Assembly: GCF_037975245.1 (NCBI RefSeq)
Contig: NC_092580.1
Span: forward strand, 18,284,001-18,348,000
Length of the DNA stretch: 64,000 nucleotides
Direction of reading: 5' to 3'
From: Apostichopus japonicus
Lineage: Eukaryota; Echinodermata; Holothuroidea; Aspidochirotida; Stichopodidae
The notes under the pieces were generated by a model. It was not told the DNA's origin. It did no database searches and saw only the letters and a list, made by a program, of their open reading frames with translations. The translations under genes and the position numbers were made by a program. Numbering within the stretch: the stretch's first letter is position 1; each line of letters begins with the position of its first letter. Positions 12,850 through 25,894 of the stretch are shown here, in pieces.

Positions 12850-15800
12850 CCAGCTGCAGTCATGTTGCAAGATTCACATTTAGAGTGTAGAGTAGTAATA
12901 CTTTCAGATCCATCACATCAATTGAAAGTAGCCTCTCTACTTTAAATTAATTGAACCTAATCACAAAGTTTTCAGCTTCACAGCATAATAATCATGGTTT
13001 TTTTTCACCTATGAACTATACACAACAGAATCTATTCCCTCTAACCTCATCTGCTCCTTGATCGCTACTTTTCTCAATTTATCACTCCATCGCCTGTCTC
13101 TGGGTACATTCATTCTCTCAAGACAAAATTTTCGTTCTCAGTTTTCCGACCAAAACTACCGTAAACACTGACATGTTAAACAGTCTACAAAATTCGCCCT
13201 GACGTCATTCACAGTTAGTAAACTGCTACCACTGAAATTAGTTTAACCAGTCCAGCCACTACTTTCTTCGACGTGAATAGCCATAAAACAAAGCCGACCT
13301 ACTTCCTCCCATTCAACAAGAACGGTAGAAGCTTGAAAAATCAGCTTTCATTTATTTATTTTATTCCGGTGTCATAACTGTGATCAGTCGGCCGACCTAC
13401 TAATGTATGCACCTACACGCCGTGGCCGATACCTCCCTGCTCCCATCCCTGACCAAAACTTGGGGAGTTGAAACTGGAGTAAGTGTTATACCCCATAACT
13501 GCTTGGGGGCATTTGTGTGTCTGCCATCCATGGTTACACCCCAACCTAAGAAATTGTGAAAGTTAGATGTCAATGACCAAGCTAAGAGAGGAAGACAAAC
13601 AGTATTGACTGCTAAAGCTGCTGTGCATAAAATTCGCTGCCAATCAAGCGATTCTGAGCAAATATGTTTCTTACGGAATCGTGGCCAGCTAGGAGTTGGA
13701 GGCTTAACCATTCAGTTTACAGCTTCTCATGTTTCCTGTGATGCTTTGAAGGAAATAAGACGGACGGGTCAGATTGTCCTGGTTGACGGACGAAAACGTT
13801 GACAGTTTGGGATGATTCATAATCTTCTCGGTCAGAGTCTGTGTTCACGATTGTAACAGTTTCGAAATGGATACTAATAGACTGTTCATTTTGTTCTGAT
13901 CCAACACCCTCCCTGGACAGGTTCAGTGTATAATTTAGTCAATTGAATGTGAGCAAATGTGAACATTTATCGTTATAATCCCACAAGGAATGAAAATTGT
14001 AATATACAGTAAGCTTCGCTTGTCGCACTTTTAATGGGGCATATTGTGTTGAAACATCATCCCAAAGTGATGCCTACATGCCAATGAACTGTGATCCTTA
14101 CGACTAATCAAAAGTACAAACATGTGCCAAACATATTTTTAGTGAAAAACAGTCGCGAATCTTAAAACATTTTAGCAAAAAGGAGGATAATTTTGTCAGC
14201 AAAGTGGCTTATTATCCAACGATAAGCCACGTCTATAAACATCCTTACTATTACGCATTTTGTGCAGAAAGGTCACGTGGGGTTGCCTCTGAAATTCCTG
14301 GATTACTCACTGTCCCATATACAGTACCAGTGTGTGAACATATATATACAATATATAGGAAGGTGTATGTACTTCATGCAATATAGCCACGCAGAATGTC
14401 ACATTATAGATATGATTGGACTGGTTGAGTATAAAATATATAAGTGTGGTTTGCATGCATAATTGTTTGGGAGAACAAAACTGTCAATTTTCAAAATATT
14501 AATTACTCGTTAATTCGGGTTCGCCGAGTAAAAAAGTGACACTGGAATGCTAAAATTCCAGATAAAACGAAATATTGACCTTTGAAAGGTGAAGTATTCA
14601 TTTTTTCGCGTTTGAAAAAAACAAATTTCCTACAGATATGGAAGACAATCTTGACGATATTTAACAAAATGAGTCAGTTTCATATCACTGGTTTCAAATA
14701 TGGTATTTAAACACATTTTGCATCTGATCCAATGTTGATAGAGCAGAGTTTGGCCTAGGCGCAAGTAGACCACGATAAGTATCAATAAGGTATATTTTAT
14801 TGGGTGGCAGACCTTTAGCTTTAAACGCAGGGCCTCCTTATTGACTGAAGTTTGAATGTGTTACGACATATTGCCAGATTCTGTCATGGAGAAATTGCTG
14901 CTAAAAGCTTTTATCACCATGCTATGAAAAAAACACCCATGGGATATGACATGGTCGATTCCTATATTCCAGGCCATTAGAAACCAAAACCCCCAAAACT
15001 GGCTAGCAGAGTGTAAAGGGCTTCTTGTTCTTTTTTTTACTTCAGTTTTCCTTTTTTCGCTTAGCGGACTATAAAAGAAACAAATTTCTACGATATCCAC
15101 TCAAGCCTTTAATTTATATCATCTTCTGGGTATGCGACCCTCGTTAACTGTTTATGATCGCAGAATTGGTCGTGACAGAGGAAACCTTTACGATACCTTA
15201 GGGGGGAATACGCAGAGTAGATTCCCTGTCAGGGTACGTCGAAAATTGAAAAGCTTTCGAAAGGGATTATAAACGGATTAATGAAGAGGGGGAAGTATAA
15301 ATAATGCTTTTAAGGATCAAAATGCCTCGGAGGGCATATTGCAGCTTCATTTGTTGTCTTCAGACCACACCGATAAAATGATGGCCAATTACTGGCTGTT
15401 TCCGAACCATAAGTTAAAGGTTTTTTTTCCTTTTCCCTTCTTCCTCTTCTCCCTCTCTGGCCGAGCGTTACGAACATGCGCGCGGCATTATGTCCGTCCA
15501 AATCAAACCGTGGAAATGATTCATAGTTTGCCCACGGCAAAAATCTCTACAAATTGAACCAAGAGTTTGAAGAAAGATAGATGGACATGGCTGAGAGCTT
15601 TAAATGAATAACAAAATTAACTGTCCTTTTCTATTGGATATGAGCATCACAGCTCAAAATGACAAAAATTTCTTGGATTTAAGTAATTTTCCCAAATTTG
15701 TACGTATTATATGAGAGGACAATGACCTGTGATAAGATGTTAAAACTAGGCACAAGTACAACTCATTGCAATACTTGAAATGGAATTGCAAACTTTCTCC

Positions 15801-18800
15801 TCCAACTTTCTCCTTTGGTCATGAAGAGAGATATATTTCCATTGAAGTAAATATTCTGAATGCTCGTCCAAATGACTTCAACTGTAAATATTTTTTATCC
15901 ATCTTTGGATATAGTAATTACCATTTGAATGTGATGATGATGTTTTACATAGAAAACTATATCTGCTACTTTCAAAAAAGTGGAATGCGCGATACAAAAG
16001 GAACAAGATTGTTTGCAGGAAAAAAATTCTAATGCCCAAGATTTTTTTTCTAGTTTCAAGAGACTTTTGATACCTCAAATTCTTTACAAGGCTGATTCCA
16101 TAAACTGTACATACAGTAGCACATCTTATATTCATTGGTCCATTTTACACCACAACCAGAAGAGTAAAAGTGTCAGTCAATTTAATATTGAAAAAAGAAA
16201 TTCCCATTCTCATATTACACATATCTGCAACTAACTGTCTGTTTCCATCTGTGTCCTAGCAAAGTTTATAGCTGTTTAATATGTATTCAAACTTCCGAAA
16301 TTCTCAATCTATGAATACAGGTTTTTTTATTTATTTTTTTATTTTTTTACTACATGGAATGACAATTCCTGAACAGCCATAGTGAAGAACTTAACATCTC
16401 TTTTGATGTTGTTACAGCTTGAAAACTATCACAATTTCTCTGGAGCCACAAACTATCACCAACTTTGATTCATTCTAATTGCCCTTGTCAATAAATATCA
16501 AAGAAACCCCTTGACCAACGGATAAAACTCCTGGGAGAAAGAAGTATTCCAGCAAAAAAAAAAAGAAATTGTTGTCACAAGTCAGGGAAACCAAGCAGCG
16601 GTTTCATTAACCGGGGCTTTTAAGTCGTGTGCGATGAGTGAGGGGATGATGTTTTGGGTGGAAGAAATAATACATGGAGAGAGTGGCTGCGACTTAATCC
16701 GCAAAATTAACCGTTCTGTTTGATCAGGGCGTAGACATGTTGAAAGAGAGAAAGTAGAAAACCATCAATTGTAACAAATAGGATTGAAAGGGCTACAGAT
16801 GCGAAAGATAACAGCTTCGGTTAAAGTGGATGTTAAAGTGACATTTAGCATATTAAGGTCGCAAATTTCACCAATCGTAATGGATACTGATCCAAAGTTG
16901 GCTGAAACTGGATGATAAAACTTGTGTAGAGGAGACATCCGGCAGGTGTTTTTATTTTATTTTTCTCCCCTCACTTAAGGAGCTCTAACTATTCCATATA
17001 TTTCCTTGCAGGTTGTTTTTTCCAGTTTTCTAAAGCCTTGAATGATTTACAAAGCATCTTAATATTCTTTTAATAGTTACTTTTGCCCAAAACTTTCATA
17101 ACCAAACCTATACACAGGATAGAGTAATATCCAAATATGATTCCAAAATTGGTTGAACCTTGTGTCAACTCACTCGATGTACTACACACTTCGTATCTCA
17201 ACTTTTTACAGAATGCAATATACACACCTTGACAGCTTTAATAAGGTACTACAGCCCCGTTAACAATTGCCTGTTCACAATCGCCTGCCCCCCTATTCTG
17301 ACAAGTCGGTGCATGGATTCAAAGTAATTTCACTACCATCCAATGGAGATTACCGAAGAAAATTAAAAAATGTGCGATTCATTGTATCACCTTTAGCTCA
17401 GTGAAATCTATCAAAATCCTTTCATATCATCAGTCCCCTTAATACACACGTACACCTCCCAAAAAATTGGTAAATTAATGTACTTCACCCTGAAACGTGT
17501 CATTCCTTATCCTCAATGCCAATTCTCATAATTTTATGTAAATTATCTCACTGAATCGGGCTGTCGTTTCTGTCTAAGTACTGTCTCTCAGGAATCGAGC
17601 GTTACTGGAGCGATCCTTGTAGCATGATTAATTTCTAGGCCAAGCACTCCACCCTTGTAATATCATATCCACTTTTCCTTTTGTGTATATTATATCGCGA
17701 CTCCGACACTTATCACTTATCAAGGCTATAATATATCGGAGAAACCCCGGCCATGCCGCGACACCCCACTGCACGCTTCTCATATTCTCTCATTTCATTT
17801 GGAATTTCCTTTTCCCGACTTCCCCTCATTTTGACAATGGTAATATGGAGATGCAACATATCACCTTGTATCTATGGATGTAGTATTGATCTAACGCCCA
17901 ACTGGGGTAATCTTACCTTCCCAACGGGACGTCGGCAAAGTTACGTCCAAAAAAAAATGTACGGAGAAGAAAAAGAGAAACCGGCGAAGGAAGAGGCAGT
18001 TGCTGCAAATCAGGCATTAATGGAACATCATTGAACCAACAACACCCCGGCAGCAGCAGCGTGGCCACAAAAAGTGTAAGAGAGATTCGACATAAAAGAT
18101 GTGACTGCAATTGATACCCTCTGAGTTTACGGACGGCTAAGGTGGAAGTGCAAATCAACTTACAATACTACGAGGCCATGTTACACACCCTGCCTTCTGA
18201 TGTAGTACTGAAATATTAACAGCAATTATTACAGTGATGAACACAATGGAAGGAAGGAAGGAAGGAGCTCGGGGAAAAGTGAGGGAGGAAAGGTGATTAG
18301 ATGGGAAAGATTTGGAGGGACTTAAAAGGGCGGTATTATTCATGTTGGTTTGGGGGAAAAATCATGTGCAACAGTTCAGCATATTTATATCTGAATGATG
18401 CTTCTGTAGAAATGAGAATGTTGAAGACTTTCTAGGCAGAAATGATAGCATCTTGATTACGATAATTCAGGGATAAATTTGTGTAAGGACAACAAAGTTA
18501 CAATTTGTTATTGTTTACGGGCTAAGTACTGTAAGTTCTGCTTTAATAACTTGACTTCATGGCTCTGCTTCCCAACATTGACCATGTGTTGCTTCTTTAA
18601 CCCCGGAATTACAACTACCAATACGTGAAAGGAACAATCAATCAACGCATAATTATTAGCTTAAAATTTTGAGGAAAACGCAAAGAAATTAATTTGCCGA
18701 AATACCACATGGAATCCTGAATCTTGATTGCAGCCATTCCAGCCAATAATTCCTGTTTTCTTTTTAAAATATTATTTTGTTATTTACAAGTTTTTCCCTC

Positions 18801-20350
18801 TCTGATTAAGCTTTATATCCTCATTTAAGTCCATTAGTAATTGTGTGCCTCTGGATCAAATTGCTGTCTAGTATTAGTTATGTTCTAGTTGAAGGAATAT
18901 AAGGACACATACATCTGCAGATAATGGGAGTGGGGGGTGTAATGCTGCCCTGCCCCCCCCCCTCCTTAAGACCCCACAAAATATTAAAAGTAGTTATTTG
19001 CACGACCTTAAAATTTGGACCTACAGTAGTTATATCCAAAATTTATCTTGAGAGAATGAACCATTTCACAACTAATATTTCATTTTTGTACTTGTTTTTT
19101 GTTTGTTTGTTTGTAACCCCAGATCCCCTCCATTGCAATCTGCTTCAACGACCCAGTGCCGCACCCCTCCTTTCTAAATTCCTGGCTCCGTCCCTGATAT
19201 ACATAGGGCATGCTGGTTCCATGAGAGTGACATGATCATAATCGCAAACACGGACTCATTTTTAAGGAAACCTTTCCAATTCTTTCCGAAAATTAGTGAA
19301 AGAGGCACAAAACAAGGTAGTTAGTTCCTGTGACTGTTTTCCCAACTAAAAAATCCTACTACATCTCTCCTCCTACCATCCTACTTTTCTTCTCTTTTTT
19401 TTTTATCAAATCTTAGAAGCTGGGCAAATATTTACCCCCGTTTGCCCATCAATCTCAAAATCACGAGACCATGGAAAAGCACAAGGCTCTGATTTCCTCC
19501 CAAAATTTCCGTGTGAATCATCCTTTTCCTGTTGGAAGACGATCGCCCCGGCCTTTTTGCGGCAAACCGTATCGCATTTGCAAAATTATCGGTGTGTTTT
19601 TGATCGCATTGATGGCAACGGTTTGAGGACCGGAGCTGTCAACCATCAATAAGATTGTCAATAGTACTCGTACTGTAAAAAGTAAATTTGCTTGTGTTAA
19701 ATGACGTCCATTGACTTGCCAGCATGCAGCTAGCCATCAAATCAAACATATGAGTAATGAAATCAGTTATTTTGGGCAGTTATCCACCAACCAGGCGTGG
19801 CAGGACAAACGCTACTTTAGCGGGTTTGAGAAGTGCGCCTAATGAACGAGAGGTATACATATATATTTATTTGGGATCTTGAGATGACCGTCACTTCCAA
19901 CAGCCCTGATGACCCTCGCCTTTAATATACATATATGAAAGTGAAAGACTCTTGACTTGGAGCCAGAGTTATTATAGACTGGAGGAGTTCTGAGCCAGAA
20001 GAGCGAATCTCTGTAATAGCTTTTTAAAATTAATCCACGATGTTATTGGCACTTTCAATATTTGAGAGTCAAAAACAAGACAGTCAATGAACATTGATGA
20101 TTTAAGAAGAAAGAAGTATTCTTGAATGAACTTAGAAAATCATAAATTTGACGTCGGGCTGGTTTCTGGTAACAAACGAAGAGGTACAGTAAGTATAGCA
20201 GGCTACAGGGGTGTGAATTTCTCTGGGAGGCATTTACTGGATGAACTCTCAGACACTGCCTAAAATTTGTCCCTGTACGTAGTTCACTATTTACTTCATT
20301 AACAAATCACAATTGTCAATTTATAGTTAAAAGTCAATATTTGTAAGTGA
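12850..20350. other. Non-coding, A+T-rich; one unexplained open block at 13.4-13.8 kb
   Basis: No recognisable gene. A C-run lies near 18952-18962 and a GGAA repeat near 18250. The higher-G+C patch 13400-13800 is open on both strands and is described as a finding. Higher-G+C patches at 17740-18060 and 19540-19650 show no recognisable protein. Confidence 0.5.
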
Positions 20351-20361
20351 TGTAGATAATA

Positions 20362-20403
20362 ATGCATGCATGCATGCATGCATACATACATACATACATA
20401 CAT
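20362..20403. repeat. ATGC/ATAC compound microsatellite
   Basis: About five ATGC units pass directly into about five ATAC units. The ATGC part is self-complementary and could extrude a hairpin. Simple slippage product. Confidence 0.95.
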
Positions 20404-22123
20404 CAGAATTAAGTTCACTTATCCAATAATAACTTCAGATAAGTAATGTAACTATTACCCAACACGTCTTGCTATTGTCAACATGATGTACTTTGCTACC
20501 TCTCCCCCTCCCCCACTCCACTCTCTTCTCAATTTGAACAGACTGACTATAAATGCTAGCTACTTATGGGGACATGCACACATCGATCAGACTTTAACTT
20601 CATTTGTTGCGATGTCTTAAATCTCACAAGAATCAACTTTAATACGATTAAAATAATGTGATTCGATCTAAAAATAAAAAAAAATTACAAAAAGGAAACA
20701 CAACTCAGCAACACACGAGACACATCAATAAGACTTAAAATGTCATTTTTCCAAACCTACACTGAGATTAAAATTAAACCACACCCAAGAGGGAAAGTAT
20801 CTGCTGTCCAAACCAACCCAAGTTGGATATTGACAGTATTGTAATAAGCCTTATAATGTACATGCATGCATCTCAAGAAAACTGTGCAACAAAAGTAGGT
20901 CACTCTAGGCCTAACGTTTAGTACTCTGCGTATCCTTAGCAATCATTCGTGTGGTTTTTACAGAATATATGTCAGATTCCTCTTTAAGATACATACACTA
21001 AGACTACATAACTATCGCAATTAAATTTGATACACTGCCAAATTTCCTCCCCTAAAATGACACAATTCACCTAGTTTTCATGCCAAGGTATCACATTTGC
21101 TGCCGCATCAACCATCAGATGCCAATAGTATATTATATTATATAAATAAATATAACTTGTGTCCTTCAAAAGATCGACATATTTGATACGAAAAGATATT
21201 CCGCAATGATAGAGACTGACTAAAGTTTCGTACCCCGGAATATATTTACAAAACTGTTTTATATAGCTTCAGCTGACATTCATCAAGTCAAAGATGCTCG
21301 CGGATAACGTTGTCATGAGCAAATTTGCCGCATCTGACAAAACTTTTCAACCTGGGGATTGCCAAAATAGCTATAAAATTTAACGTCACAGAAATCCGTG
21401 GCATAGTTTTCACCATTGACTTAGTATTGTCAACGCGATCGATAAAGCCAGGAGGAATTTCCTTTCATTTCCTTTTTCCAAGCCAGTTAACAATGTTTTG
21501 GCAAATTTTAATAGAGGATACACCGATGCAATAAATGATGACATTCTGATGATGATGGTCGGACATTTTACTGTCAAAGTTTTGACAAAATTCCGGCAGG
21601 GAAGGCTTGGAGGAAACCCAAATCTATCAATAAAACTCATTTCCATTAAAAACATATCAGGAATGCACCAGAAAAATTCAAGATACCATCGTGATTATAA
21701 TTCAACTGTTAGCTTTGATAGAGCTACAGGTAATGGATATAGTGTGTGCATGATTTACAGTGACCAGAATTCAACTCTTTATTTGTCAAGAAAAGGCCAG
21801 ATATAAGTGTCTGCAATAAGTATCCTGTTACAAGCGATATCATAGGTTCAAAGGTCATCAGTCTTGCCCCGAACATCCTTTAAAGTCAGGTAATGGTCTC
21901 AAATTGCAATAATCATCTTTAATACTGCCACTCCCAAAAGGGACAAACTTAAGCCACAATATCCTGGACAATGTGACACAAAATTTTCCTCTTTTTTTTT
22001 GAATAATCCTTAATGGCTAGGAATAATTTGAAGGATCAGATCCTGAAGGGAATATTTAGTAAATTTAAGTCTTCAAATTTTTGTGTAACAGGTCTTGTCT
22101 CTTAGAAAGTTCACCATTTCCAA

Positions 22124-22215
22124 TGTATAAATACTGCTATGCGTTCTTTGCATTTTGTATAGCAATTTGCTCCTATCATATAGCATTTTACGATGCAATA
22201 CTGCATGGATAAATT
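22124..22215 (+). repeat. Divergent interspersed repeat, copy 1 (partner at 55465)
   Basis: The order gtataaatactg, ctttgcatttt, tatagcaa, gatgcaatactgcat, ggataaatta matches 55465-55582 piece by piece (gtataaacactg, cttttgcactc, catagcaaatattgcaatgcagtaccacat, ggataatta). The copies differ by many substitutions and small indels. Boundaries and class are unknown. Confidence 0.45.
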
Positions 22216-23109
22216 ATTCCCAGAGAGCCTAGAGGAAGGTATACTTTTGAAAACTTGTAGCACTTATTAGCTTGCTTAAATTTGCCTGTTTTGAATGTTT
22301 TTGCCTAAAAATGGCAATGACACACAGACATGCCACAAATTATAATTCAAAGGTTTTTTCCTTTTACCTCAGAAACAAAATTTCCTCAAAAATAATATAA
22401 ATCAATAGAACTATTTCCACAGGCAAAATTTGGCCTAATTTTCAAACACGTGTCATTGAGAACATTTATATCGCATTTAGAGCAAATAAGCTTCTGTGAT
22501 AATTGGAAAAGTTTTTAGATGTCTTTGTTGTGCGACTGTAATGGAGTTTTTGAGAAGCTGTTTTGGAGCTTGGAGATGATTGTGACATATAACAGATATC
22601 TTAGCTTCTATGTTTTGTATGCAACTATAGTGTGACTAAGCTGTAGAAATTTTATGTTTTTAATGTAAGAGGGATCTTCAATTTATGGTTAATTGGCCGT
22701 CAGAAAAATTTTCTGCAGAACTCTGGGGAAAATTGTATTCTGATAGGACCTAATTTTATCGCAAAAGTCAATAACTTTCAAAGTTCGATGAAATTGTTAT
22801 GAACGTACCGAGCAAATGCATAGAGAGAGATCTCGAGAGAGTAGTGCACCATCGTTTAAACTGAAGTGAAAATGCCTCAGATTAATAGCTGTACAAAAAC
22901 TTGATGATAAATGTCCTGACATCATGCTACAGTTTAAAATGACAATAGTATGCTACCAAGTGGAAATAGGAAGAACTTGTCTACTCTAAGGGGTATTTTG
23001 TGTAGCAATCACTGTTAACTTATCAAGTGAAAATTCAGATCTTACATTGCATCAGAGTCTTTCTGACTTAAAATCGCTCATCGGTAATTACCTGTTAGTT
23101 TGGTTTTTC

Positions 23110-23318
23110 ACCTCCCAAAGAATGACTTTTTATTCAATGAAATATGATTTTGATGTCAGCCACTGTAGAAGACTGTTTTGCTTGGTTCTCAAACCGGTTT
23201 TCACATCCACTTTTCCCTTCCCTCCCCCCCACTCAAAAAATGACTTTTTATTCAATGAAATATTATTTTGATGCCAGCCACTGTAGAAGACTGTTTTTGA
23301 GATGAGGATTCTCAAACC
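23110..23318 (+). repeat. Tandem-type direct duplication, offset 118 bp
   Basis: A segment with aatgactttttattcaatg, ttttgatg and cagccactgtagaagactgt occurs at about 23121-23188 and again 118 bp downstream, with few differences. Both copies are followed by a related ttctcaaacc segment. The spacer holds a CT-rich run. No coding function is evident. Confidence 0.88.
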
Positions 23319-24973
23319 TCAAGTAGAATTTTATCAACTTAGAGCCACGCATGCAGTATCACACCTAATACTTGACACTTTTCACCTTCCCTCGATTTCA
23401 TACTTAACCGGACATCTAACTTAGTAATTAATTGATCATTCAAGAGACCATACGCCTGCAATGCCTGTTGGGTTACCTTTCTGAGGATAACAACAACAAA
23501 ATAATCATTTATTAATACTTCTCAGCAAAAATTTTCACAAGCACCATAGGAAATTTCTTAATTATTCAGCAGTTTTCAAAATTAATACAAAATCTGAAAA
23601 AAACCTTATTTTTTCTTCTAGCTTTGATCTTTATTAATAAAGCTTCTGTAAACATCGTTAACTGTCGATGTTGATAATTATCCAACCACTTTTATTAAGA
23701 AAATTGCAGGGTTTATTACAAAGTCGTTGGCGTCAAAGTTACATCCAATCATGTACTTCACAAATATCTCATGAAGTCCTACACATTTCATTACTTGAGG
23801 TATACAGTACATACTCTTTGTATTTATATATATCTGAACACTTGAAAATTTTCAACGAAAAGATGTCCTTCTCAACAATGTTTACAGAAAAAAAAATGAG
23901 TTCAGTGACTTTTCAGTTATATGTAACACAGTTAATCGGGTCAAACTGGAGCAGAAATGAGGAAAGAAAAATTAGTCGGACAAGACAAGTGAGTCACCGT
24001 TTTACCACCTTTTTACCTTTTCTCTCTGCTCATTATTCATTTTATATACGACACAAAACGCAAATTTAAATGTTCATTCAAATTGAAATTAGCTTCTGTG
24101 AACTACTAACGAAGAGATTTAACGTCACTTTAAATATCATTTTAATCCATGATGTTCTTCTTCAAACTAATGAAGTATTCGACATTGATCCAAATACAGT
24201 ACTTATTTAAAAAGGAGAAATAAATTCACCCAATGCAGTATGACTGATTGACTGTGTACAATATTAATTACGCATTGTTCTATAATTAACCACATCTTAC
24301 ACGATTTAAGTGAATGTTGAATCTACTATATACAGTAGTTAAGCCAGAACTTTACTATTTTTAACCGAAGAACAAACAGATACGATATTTAAGCCGAAAA
24401 GTTGTTTGAATCTGGATAATCAGCTTGTACCAGGACCTTTCAATATCTCCATATATGGCCACACCTTAGTGGCAAATTTACTGAATTTAACTACTCTGTA
24501 TACCTGCATCACTAATTCAGTAACCTTGGAAACCAAGACATGCCATCCTCTCCCCGCAAAAAAAATTATTTGAGGTCTATCTAACAAGTAAGTTTTTTTA
24601 TAACTCATGTCCAGAAATGTTCACCTGTTACCCGCATGATGAACTTACTTCCACCAAATTTTAGCTCTAGGTGTGTGGCCTATAGCTTGCTATACATATG
24701 ATGTTCAAGTCAATTATTTTTAGGTCTGTTAAAAAATGAAAGAAGCAAATCATCTGACAAATTTTTTTTTTCTTTTTTGGGCAAAGAGCACAATTAATCA
24801 TGATACGAGAGGCATGCCAGTTCAGTCAATACCCTGCGGCAAGACACATCACACCTCAACACGTTCCACTTATACCGTTAGCCCAGAAAAAAGGGGTTAC
24901 TCAGCAAAGCATTTCGTACGACATATGCAAATTAAGGTCTACCTGAATTGTTTATGATGATAAAAAAGAAGGG

Positions 24974-24997
24974 TTTTTTTTTTTTTTTTTTTTTTTT
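24974..24997. repeat. Poly-T (24)
   Basis: Uninterrupted run of 24 T after aagaaggg. It could be the poly-A tail of a minus-strand retroposon, but no element is recognisable next to it. Confidence 0.95.
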
Positions 24998-25370
24998 GGT
25001 TCGGTATGAATGAGAAGACGACGCTTATTTTCCTCTTACAGGGATATTTGAAATGAGGCGGCATGTTATTTTTCTATGACTACTGTAATGAAATTGGGTC
25101 AAATTACCATCATTAGTCCTTTTTTTACCGATGTAAGATTGATGCAAACGTGTGCTGGAAGCAACATGCTTTTAAAATGTGGGTCTGGTTCGAGATGACT
25201 GCTCATTTTAGCTTGTTTTATGTGAAATTGAGTTTTCTAGCTGTCCTACGCTTGTAAGAGATATGTGTTCTGCTTCTTTTGTGTTTTCTTTTTAGTGAGG
25301 CCATATCCAAGGGATTGGGGGAGGGGAGAGAGGGTAGTATGCTGGTTAAAAATAAGACATGTCAGTATAT

Positions 25371-25413
25371 ATGTATGTATGTATGTATGTATATATATAT
25401 ATATATATATATA
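25371..25413. repeat. ATGT then AT compound microsatellite
   Basis: Five ATGT units followed by about eleven AT dinucleotides. A second AT tract lies at 25586-25609. Confidence 0.95.
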
Positions 25414-25585
25414 CTTTCGGTGATCATGCACTGAAGAAGAGCTAGTTTTGCTCGAAAGCTCTGCAAAAACCAAACATTGGCTGTTTTACTTCCAATCACT
25501 TACCTAATTCAATTATTGTATCTCATTCGAGATCCAGCCTTTCTCTAAATGCAGCATAGTTGTTTAACAGTTTTTCCGTTATTCC

Positions 25586-25609
25586 TATATATATATATAT
25601 ATATATATA
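25586..25609. repeat. TA microsatellite abutting an interspersed element
   Basis: About twelve TA dinucleotides ending directly at the 5'-truncated G-rich repeat copy at 25611. The microsatellite may mark the integration or truncation point of that copy. Confidence 0.93.
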
Positions 25610-25610
25610 A

Positions 25611-25672
25611 GGCATGGTAGAACGAGAGTGCTAAGGTTGTGGGGAGACAGGTAAGTGAGGAGTGAAGTAAAT
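25611..25672 (+). mobile_element. G-rich interspersed element, copy 1 (3' part only)
   Basis: Carries ggcatggtagaa, gtgctaaggttgtgggg and the family end gagacaggtaagtgaggagt followed by gaagtaaat. The 5' G-rich half is absent: a TA microsatellite sits where it would be. It is nearly identical in its last 45 bp to the copy at 63.8 kb. No protein is encoded; a SINE-like or MITE-like non-autonomous element is the simplest reading, class unproven. Confidence 0.7.
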
Positions 25673-25882
25673 ATTTAAATTATGTACATACCCACAGTTC
25701 AAGCCTTCAAATATGACGTAAATTTCTTCATGTAGAGTTATGTAAAATTAATAAAGGTGGGACAACTGTAGACGATAAAAATTGAAATCACTTCAAAACA
25801 TAACAGTATATGTTGTCAATTTCAATTGTAGGTCTGGTCAGTCTGGTTTTCCTTATTTTGACTCATCCCACCCTTACTTCCA

Positions 25883-25894
25883 CCCCCCCCCCCC
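25883..25894. repeat. Poly-C (12)
   Basis: Run of 12 C within a CCCA/CCT-rich patch. One of many long C or G runs in the window. Confidence 0.9.

Larger units (their letters stand above)
20404..25368. other. Non-coding, A+T-rich
   Basis: No recognisable gene. Contains a local duplication at 23.1-23.3 kb, a divergent repeat at 22124 and a 24-base poly-T at 24974-24997 (all listed). The longest chance open frame (23668-24069) has intron-like composition and no recognisable motif. Confidence 0.5.

Noticed and set aside
12328-12883. Long open frames on both strands with 9-residue repeats
   Set aside because: They follow the 27-bp minisatellite exactly; a unit with one missing base shifts the frame. 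Not a gene.
17740-18060. Possible exon with a GGGAAG/GTAAGA donor on the minus strand
   Set aside because: The apparent acceptor and exon body are a pyrimidine tract; the peptide is Leu/Phe-rich low complexity with no family match.
25414-25480. Functional hammerhead ribozyme
   Set aside because: An extra base between CTGAAGA and stem II, and no clear stem III or cleavage site; kept only as a low-confidence finding.
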